Made by a program: the position numbers and the translations under genes. Of a DNA stretch of 21,390 bases, positions 16,770 to 21,390 are shown one piece after another. Location of the stretch: the NCBI GenBank assembly GCA_002308915.1, contig DBWI01000001.1, forward strand, positions 1 to 21,390. Direction: 5' to 3'. The first letter of the stretch is position 1; the number at the start of each line of letters is the position of its first letter. A model generated the notes under the pieces. That model made no database searches, was not told the DNA's origin, and saw only the letters and a list, made by a program, of their open reading frames with translations. This DNA is from Christensenella sp. UBA1242 (GTDB lineage Bacteria > Bacillota > Clostridia > Christensenellales > UBA1242).

Positions 16770-17038
16770 TTAAATATCCTTTTTAGTAGTGGAATTTTTT
16801 CGTGTTTTTGATTCCATTTTATTAAATTAATAATACCACTAACACAAAGTTCGCCGTTTTGTTCGTCTAGTTTGGTTGTTTGGAGTTCACTGCCAAGTAT
16901 TTGCATTTCGCAATCAAGTGCAACCAAATTTATTTGCGTTGGCGAAAAAGATATTACTTTTTCAACGCCACTTACACTTAGGTCATTTCTGTTGACCAAT
17001 CTCAATATGCTTTCTTTAATAAAATTATTTTGACTCAT
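16766..17038 (-). CDS. yabP: Sporulation protein YabP
   Basis: YabP/YqfC-family protein of 90 aa, mother-cell expressed in B. subtilis and required with YabQ for proper cortex/coat formation. The domain is recognisable from LSVSGVEKVISFSPTQINL through MQILGSELQTTKLD to ELCVSGIINLIKW, the repeated beta-strand pattern of the family (SGVkeV..Fd, G..L.I..L, G.I). No Shine-Dalgarno is visible before the ATG (TTATGGTATG), and a sigma-E-like promoter lies immediately upstream, so the mRNA is probably leaderless. First gene of a three-gene overlapping operon. Confidence 0.93.
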   Translation of the reverse strand: MSQNNFIKESILRLVNRNDLSVSGVEKVISFSPTQINLVALDCEMQILGSELQTTKLDEQNGELCVSGIINLIKWNQKHEKIPLLKRIFK

Positions 17039-17043
17039 ACCAT

Positions 17044-17072
17044 AATGTATTTTATAAAAAATTAAAATATGC
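17044..17072 (-). promoter_or_regulatory. Sigma-E-type promoter of yabP
   Basis: On the minus strand: GCATATT (17066-17072), exactly 14 bases, AATACATT (17044-17051). B. subtilis sigma-E consensus is KMATATT - 14 - CATACAMT, so the -35 matches fully; in the -10 the first base (A for C) and the seventh (T for A/C) differ. The predicted start falls at or within a base or two of the yabP ATG. Confidence 0.6.
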
Positions 17073-17121
17073 GTATTATTTGAATTTATATTTTTAAAAT
17101 CAAGTCGTCCATTTGTTTGCT

Positions 17122-17149
17122 ACTTTTGTTTTTTTGTGGCATACTATTT
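17122..17149 (+). promoter_or_regulatory. Candidate late-sporulation (sigma-K-like) promoter of the CotH-family gene
   Basis: AC at 17122-17123, 16 bases, then CATACTATT (17140-17148), one base off the sigma-K pattern CATAnnnTA. The motif is short and the region is AT-rich, so chance is a real alternative; a weak sigma-A candidate is TTGTGG (17134-17139), 17 bp, TAAATA (17157-17162). Confidence 0.25.
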
Positions 17150-17201
17150 TTAAGAATAAATAATTGTTAATTATTATTTAAATATTTTTTGGAGAAAAAG
17201 T

Positions 17202-19241
17202 ATGAAAAAGTTTATATTTGTACTTATATTATTATTAGTTGCCGCTGGCGGAGGTGTTGCAACTGCTTTGTTGTTATCTCCAAAGTCGCATGAACTTGTA
17301 TATTATGAAGCAGTTGAGCCAACATGCGAATTACCAGGATATATGGATTACTATTATTGCAAAGAATGTAATAAGTATTATGATAAGTTAAAAAAAGAAG
17401 TATCAAAAAAAGAATTGATTTTGCCAGCACTTGGACATGCTTATCAATTTGAATCTTTTGAGTGGATAGAAGGTAATGATGAATTTTGTATTGCAAATTT
17501 GATTTGCAGTAACGATCCTTCCCATACAAGTGTTCAATATGTTTTTCTTGAAAAACAAATTACACCTGCAACAATAAAAACTGTTGAAGTTACAAAACTT
17601 ATTGCAACATATGACGATCACACAGAAGAAAAAATAATTTATGGGAAATCAGTTGTTCCTGAATTTAGTGTTGAAAATGGTTTTTACGATAATGCATTTA
17701 GTTTAAAAATATATACAAATTTGGAAGATGTTGCTATTTATTATACAACAGATGGTTCTACTCCAACAGAGCAATCAACATTATACACTGGTTCTGTTGA
17801 TATTACTGACAACAGTCAAAATGTGAACATAGCTGGTGGACACAGAAATACTTCTGCATTAGATGTTTATTATCCAGAATATCTATTAGATAAGTGTACA
17901 ATATTAAAAGCAATTGCAGTTGACGGCGAAGGTAACAAAAGTAAAGTTTCACAAGCAATATATTTTGTTGGTTACAATGAAAAACAAGGTTATGATAATC
18001 TTCCAATTATATCAATTTCTTTGAATGATGATGATTTGTTTGGTTATGAAAATGGTATTTATGTAAAGGGTCAAATTTATGATTCAGAAGAGTATATGGA
18101 TTTGGAGCCAGCCCAAAGACCAACAAACTATAGTCAACAAGGTAAAGAATGGGAAAGAGAAGCTTACTTTGCTTATTTTGATACTCAAAAAGAAATTGTT
18201 GTTTCACAAAAAATTGGTTTAAGGATTCATAATGACGGGACTCAAGCTCAAAATCAAAAATCATTTGATTTGTTTGCAAGAGAAGAATATAGTGGCTCAA
18301 ATTATTTTGATAAAGCACTTTTGGGCGATTACAAAACAAGCAACTATGTTTTAAGAAGTGGTGGAAACATTGATACTGCAAAAACAAAATTAAGAGACAT
18401 GACAAATCAAGATTTTGCAAAAAGTATGGATATGTTTGATAGTCAAAACAGTGAAAGTTGCATTGTGTTCCTTAATGGCGAATATTGGGGTGTATATAAT
18501 CTTCAAGAAAGTTATACAAATGAATACTTTGAAGAAAAATATGGAATTTCAAAAGATAATATTGTTACAGTAACAAATAATCAAGTTGATAGCGAAGCTG
18601 AAGAAGATATTCTTTTGTTTAGTCAATTAACTGAGTTCTTTACTGAAAATCAATTTACAGAAGAAGAACAATATATATTGGCTGCTGACTATATCAACCT
18701 ACATGAATTTGCCTCATATATGGCATATCAAATATATATTGGAAACATAGACTGGCCAGCAAATAATGTGAAAATGTGGAGAAGTAAAACTGTTGGCGAT
18801 AACATAAAAGAAGATGGTAAGTGGCACTTTATGTTGCAAAACTTGGATAATTCTTGTGCTGTTAATGACATGTGTACAGCAAACAGCGACCCATTTTCAG
18901 AAGATTCACATCTTGCAAATGGCCCACTAGACAGAAATTGTATTTTGGGACTTATGTTCTCAAAACTTATGCAAAATGAAGAATTCAAGCAATTGTTCAA
19001 ACATGCAATAGCACAACTTGGCACAGAAATATTCACTGCAGAAGCAGTGCAAGAATATCTTGCCGAAAAAGTAGAATTGTTGCAAGATAGTATGCCATTC
19101 CACTACAAGAGATTTGTCAGTGCAGATGGAAGCACATATAACAAACAATATTTCTTGGATGAAGTTGAAGCAATAAAAACATTTTTTGCAAGTAGATATC
19201 AAAACATGTTGACATTTATCGAATTACATTTTCCTGTGTAA
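17202..19241 (+). CDS. CotH-family protein kinase, membrane-anchored, with Fn3-associated domain
   Basis: CotH proteins are atypical kinases that phosphorylate spore coat proteins in Bacillus; many gut Clostridia carry larger surface versions. 679 aa. Residues 4-26 are a signal/membrane segment. Residues about 36-80 form a two-CxxC module (CELPG, then YCKECNKYY, ending PALGH) of a kind common in surface proteins of gut Firmicutes. Residues about 165-250 resemble a chitobiase/Fn3-associated domain (IYYTTDGSTPTEQSTLYTG, later LKAIAVDGEGNKS). From about 265 the CotH domain runs with ISLNDDDLFGYENGIYVKG, KIGLRIHNDGT, KLRDMTNQDF and VFLNGEYWGVYNLQE. The late metal/catalytic motif, usually DxD, reads QNLDNS (Asn547, Asp549). 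GGAG precedes the ATG. Monocistronic with its own terminator. Confidence 0.88.
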   Translation: MKKFIFVLILLLVAAGGGVATALLLSPKSHELVYYEAVEPTCELPGYMDYYYCKECNKYYDKLKKEVSKKELILPALGHAYQFESFEWIEGNDEFCIANLICSNDPSHTSVQYVFLEKQITPATIKTVEVTKLIATYDDHTEEKIIYGKSVVPEFSVENGFYDNAFSLKIYTNLEDVAIYYTTDGSTPTEQSTLYTGSVDITDNSQNVNIAGGHRNTSALDVYYPEYLLDKCTILKAIAVDGEGNKSKVSQAIYFVGYNEKQGYDNLPIISISLNDDDLFGYENGIYVKGQIYDSEEYMDLEPAQRPTNYSQQGKEWEREAYFAYFDTQKEIVVSQKIGLRIHNDGTQAQNQKSFDLFAREEYSGSNYFDKALLGDYKTSNYVLRSGGNIDTAKTKLRDMTNQDFAKSMDMFDSQNSESCIVFLNGEYWGVYNLQESYTNEYFEEKYGISKDNIVTVTNNQVDSEAEEDILLFSQLTEFFTENQFTEEEQYILAADYINLHEFASYMAYQIYIGNIDWPANNVKMWRSKTVGDNIKEDGKWHFMLQNLDNSCAVNDMCTANSDPFSEDSHLANGPLDRNCILGLMFSKLMQNEEFKQLFKHAIAQLGTEIFTAEAVQEYLAEKVELLQDSMPFHYKRFVSADGSTYNKQYFLDEVEAIKTFFASRYQNMLTFIELHFPV

Positions 19242-19292
19242 AAATACAATGCTTTAATCAATCTAGTTAAATAATTGAAATATATAAAAAAC

Positions 19293-19326
19293 AAAAAATG
19301 ACTTAGCAATAACTAAGTCATTTTTT
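19293..19326. terminator. Bidirectional rho-independent terminator
   Basis: A 14-bp perfect stem, AAAAAATGACTTAG (19293-19306) with CTAAGTCATTTTTT (19313-19326), loop CAATAA. It separates the CotH-family gene from the convergent SCIFF maturase gene. Confidence 0.93.
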
Positions 19327-19333
19327 ATATTAA

Positions 19334-20710
19334 TTATTTATTTTGATTTTTTGCTACTTGCATCATAATCGCACATTCAATTCTTTTTTTGAAGAGTTTG
19401 CAGCCATATTCGTATACTCCAGTAATATCCCCAGTTGCGTTATATGCATTTGCAGCACAGCCGCCACTGCAGTATAATTTTGCCCAACATGTTGTACAAT
19501 CTTTGCGTGCGTATGCATTGCAATTTTTGAATTTGTTGACAACTTCTTTGTTTGTTACTCCATCAAAGATGTTTCCAAGACTATATTCTGGTTTGCCAAC
19601 AAATTGGTGGCAAGGGAATAACTCTCCCCAAGGTGTTACTGCCATATATTCTGTACCACTTCCACAGCCACTAATACGTTTGTAAATGCAAGGTCCATTT
19701 TTTAGGTCTAACATGTAGTGATAGAAAGTTATAGGATTACCTTCTTTTTCCCTTTTGAGCATTTCTTTTGCAAGAATTTCATATTGTTCAAAAAGAATAG
19801 GTAAGTCTTGTTCTGTTAGGGCGTAAGGTTCTGTTGGTTTGCATACAACTGGTTCCATACTAAGTTCTTTAAAACCAAGATCAGCCATATGAAATATGTC
19901 GTTTGTGAAATCTGTGTTATTGTGAGTGAATGTTCCACGCATGTAATAACTTTTGTTACCACGTTTTTTTACAAATGCTTGAAATTTTGGAACAATTATG
20001 TCATATGAACCCACGCCACCAATTGTTTTTCTTGTTAGGTCATGGATTTCTTTTCTGCCATCAAGGCTTAAAACAACGTTATCCATTTCTTTGTTACAAA
20101 ATTCTGTAACTTCATCGTTTAAGTTCATTCCATTTGTTGTCAAAGTAAAACGGAAGTTTTTGTTGTATTTTTTTTCTATACTTCTTGCATATGCAACTAT
20201 TTGTTTTACAACTTCAAAATTCATAAGTGGTTCGCCACCAAAAAAGTCAACTTCAAGGTTGTGTCTTGTTCCACTATTTTCTATTAAGAAGTCTATTGCA
20301 CGTTTTCCAACTTCGTATGTCATAAGGGCACGTTCACCATGATATTTGCCTTGACTAGCAAAGCAATATTCACAATTAAGATTGCAGGTATGAGCAACAT
20401 GCAGACAAAGAGCTTTTATTACTGTGTTTCTGTTTTTAAAATCAAATGCCTTGCCGCCGAATGTATCTTCAGTGAAAAGTTGTTTATTTTTTTTAAGTTC
20501 TTCAATGTCAGAAAACACATCAAGAATTTCTTGTGTGTTCACTGTTTTGTCGTCTTTGTATTTTTTTAACATTTGGTCAAGTATTTGTTGTTTTGGAGTG
20601 TTTTCATATAGGGTGATGATGTCATAAGCCAATTCGTCTACACTATGAACACTTCCACTGAATACATCAACAATAATATTATAACCATTAAGTTTGTATG
20701 CGTGTATCAT
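19334..20710 (-). CDS. Radical SAM SCIFF peptide maturase (ranthipeptide synthase)
   Basis: Cytoplasmic radical SAM enzyme of 458 aa, CteB/ScfB-like, that installs Cys thioether cross-links in the SCIFF peptide. Residues 1-90 are the leader-binding region (MIHAYKLNGYNIIVDVFSGS, typical of the family). The SAM-binding [4Fe-4S] motif is CNLNCEYC (Cys109, Cys113, Cys116), followed by FFGGEP. The C-terminal SPASM region supplies further cluster ligands: Cys349, Cys367, Cys397, Cys405, Cys408, Cys414, Cys418 and Cys437, with YCSGGCAANAY as landmark. Start: an in-frame ATG at 20725 exists, but the ATG at 20710 has GGAG five bases upstream and gives the family's usual MIH start. The precursor peptide gene is 73 bases upstream with a hairpin between them. 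Identification is firm. Confidence 0.96.
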   Translation of the reverse strand: MIHAYKLNGYNIIVDVFSGSVHSVDELAYDIITLYENTPKQQILDQMLKKYKDDKTVNTQEILDVFSDIEELKKNKQLFTEDTFGGKAFDFKNRNTVIKALCLHVAHTCNLNCEYCFASQGKYHGERALMTYEVGKRAIDFLIENSGTRHNLEVDFFGGEPLMNFEVVKQIVAYARSIEKKYNKNFRFTLTTNGMNLNDEVTEFCNKEMDNVVLSLDGRKEIHDLTRKTIGGVGSYDIIVPKFQAFVKKRGNKSYYMRGTFTHNNTDFTNDIFHMADLGFKELSMEPVVCKPTEPYALTEQDLPILFEQYEILAKEMLKREKEGNPITFYHYMLDLKNGPCIYKRISGCGSGTEYMAVTPWGELFPCHQFVGKPEYSLGNIFDGVTNKEVVNKFKNCNAYARKDCTTCWAKLYCSGGCAANAYNATGDITGVYEYGCKLFKKRIECAIMMQVAKNQNK

Positions 20711-20731
20711 TTGTTCTCCATTCATTCAATT

Positions 20732-20759
20732 AAAAATGCCGAAGGTATTCGGCATTTTT
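20732..20759 (-). terminator. Hairpin between SCIFF precursor and maturase genes
   Basis: Perfect 12-bp stem, AAAAATGCCGAA (20732-20743) with TTCGGCATTTTT (20748-20759) and a four-base loop. On the minus strand it is followed by only about five U before AATTG, then the maturase ribosome site, so it is probably a partial terminator or 3'-end stabiliser that sets a high precursor-to-enzyme ratio. Confidence 0.7.
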
Positions 20760-20783
20760 TTACTTTGTGATTAATATGAAATT

Positions 20784-20927
20784 TTAGCAATTTTCACATT
20801 TTTGATTTGCAACACCACAAGATGTTTTGCACGCTGATTGGCAAGATGTTTGACATTCGCCACAACCACAAGTTTCTAAAGTTTGGTCAACAAGTATTCT
20901 TGTTGCAAGTGTGTTAATTCTTTTCAT
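20784..20927 (-). CDS. SCIFF family thioether (ranthipeptide) precursor, eight-Cys variant
   Basis: Precursor of 47 aa, too short for ordinary gene finding. Leader: MKRINTLATRILVDQTLE. Core: CGCGECQTSCQSACKTSC, then GVANQKCENC. The QTSCQSACKTSC and VANQKCE strings are the hallmark of SCIFF (six cysteines in forty-five residues), near-universal in Clostridia. Eight cysteines are present (20, 22, 25, 29, 33, 37, 44, 47) instead of six; the extras appear to be in the CGCGEC cluster and at the very C-terminus. Gly38 follows Cys37 where a Thr is usual. AAGGAG stands before the ATG, and a near-consensus promoter lies upstream. The maturase gene follows on the same strand. The biological role of SCIFF peptides is not settled. 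Confidence 0.95.
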   Translation of the reverse strand: MKRINTLATRILVDQTLETCGCGECQTSCQSACKTSCGVANQKCENC

Positions 20928-20956
20928 AAATGTTATCTCCTTAAAATTCTGTTTTA

Positions 20957-20985
20957 ATAGTATAGTATATTTTTTTATTTGTCAA
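20957..20985 (-). promoter_or_regulatory. Sigma-A promoter of the SCIFF operon
   Basis: On the minus strand: consensus TTGACA (20980-20985), 17 bp, TACTAT (20957-20962); TATACT with 15 bp (20959-20964) is an alternative -10. The -35 lies inside the last codons of the decarboxylase gene. The leader would be about 23 bases and carries AAGGAG. Confidence 0.7.
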
Positions 20986-21390
20986 GTTTTATTATATGAA
21001 TTTTGTTTGGCGCATCGTTAAAAGTTGAAAGTATATCAATTTTGTTTGATTTGCAATATTCAATGTACTCCAAAATTTGAGTTGTTATTTTTTGACCGGG
21101 GATAAGAATTGGTATTCCTGGTGGATATGTCCAAACATACTCAGCACAAACTTGGTTGTTGCAGCTTTTAATGTCTTCTGCAATGCTATCATATTTTTGA
21201 GCATCGCTGATTTTGAATATTTGTTCGCAAGAATAATTATAATTAAATAATTGTTTATTTTTATTTGTCATTTTATTATCTAATTTTTTCAAAATATTAA
21301 ATAATTTAATAAAATTATTTTTTTTATCAAAAATTGTGGCATATGCAAGGGCATAATTGTTTTGTGACATTTCTAATTCTATTTTGTTTT
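20975..21390 (-). CDS. Orn/Lys/Arg decarboxylase family, C-terminal part (window edge)
   Basis: PLP-dependent fold-I decarboxylase, cut by the window end; the frame is open to the last base and the ATG at 21370 is internal. About 138 residues are visible. They cover the end of the catalytic domain (IELEMSQNNYALAYATIFD, which matches the conserved substrate-loop region of the family) and the small C-terminal domain with AEYVWTYPPGIPILIPGQKI, the family's most diagnostic motif. The PLP lysine is outside the window. Substrate (lysine, arginine or ornithine) cannot be told. No terminator separates it from the SCIFF gene; the SCIFF promoter overlaps its 3' end. Confidence 0.9.
   Translation of the reverse strand, partial: NKIELEMSQNNYALAYATIFDKKNNFIKLFNILKKLDNKMTNKNKQLFNYNYSCEQIFKISDAQKYDSIAEDIKSCNNQVCAEYVWTYPPGIPILIPGQKITTQILEYIEYCKSNKIDILSTFNDAPNKIHIIKLDK

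Noticed and set aside
17039..17201. A riboswitch or small RNA in the divergent yabP/CotH-gene intergenic region
   Set aside because: No stable stem or known aptamer core is visible; the AT-rich sequence is explained by two outward promoters.
18007..18420. 137-codon antisense frame inside the CotH-family gene
   Set aside because: Composition is that of a reverse-strand shadow (Leu, His, Gln, Tyr rich) with no start signal, opposite conserved CotH motifs.
20710..20725. The ATG at 20725 as the maturase start
   Set aside because: The GGAG ribosome site lies downstream of it, and the family start MIHxYKLNGYN corresponds to the ATG at 20710.

Overview
The window is AT-rich bacterial chromosome from an endospore-forming low-GC Firmicute, most likely an uncultured member of the Clostridia. 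The evidence is a set of sporulation and germination genes (spoIIR, sleB, ypeB, yabP, yabQ, a CotH-family kinase), the clostridial SCIFF thioether-peptide system, lipoprotein signals and short intergenic gaps with AGGAGG-type ribosome sites. TGA is a stop codon in several genes, which excludes the Mollicutes code. I see no tRNA, rRNA, IS element, phage gene or CRISPR array, and no gene-free stretch longer than about 170 bases.

Layout. (1) 1-2573: 3' part of mfd, cut by the window edge. (2) 2634-4277: a PrsA-like parvulin foldase lipoprotein, ending at a terminator shared with a convergent YbgC-type thioesterase (4319-4726, minus). (3) 4855-8881: a three-gene operon joined by ATGA overlaps: a flippase-like/MprF-type membrane protein, a YhiN/HI0933 flavoprotein and a COG2509 flavoprotein. 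(4) 9045-11605: spoIIR-sleB-ypeB, a compact sporulation/germination operon. (5) 11669-12787: a Rho paralogue whose ATPase core seems to have lost the P-loop, behind a promoter embraced by a 10-bp inverted repeat. (6) 12913-16071: a large lipoprotein with Ig-like repeats and an M6-type zinc protease domain. (7) 17038-16111 (minus): yabP-yabQ-divIC-like operon, with a sequence close to the sigma-E consensus placed so that yabP would be leaderless. (8) 17202-19241: membrane-anchored CotH-family kinase. (9) 20927-19334 (minus): SCIFF precursor peptide and its radical SAM maturase, separated by a hairpin. (10) 20975-21390 (minus): C-terminal end of an Orn/Lys/Arg decarboxylase, cut by the window edge.

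How the parts fit: regions 4, 7 and 8 point to spore development, cortex lysis and coat phosphorylation. Regions 2 and 6 concern the cell surface. Region 9 makes a ranthipeptide. Its precursor is unusual: it has eight cysteines rather than six, and a Gly where, from memory, the characterised homologue has its thioether acceptor Thr. The most original items are this variant SCIFF peptide, the apparently ATPase-dead Rho paralogue with its operator-like promoter, and two genes whose promoters lie so close to the start codon that the mRNA should be leaderless.
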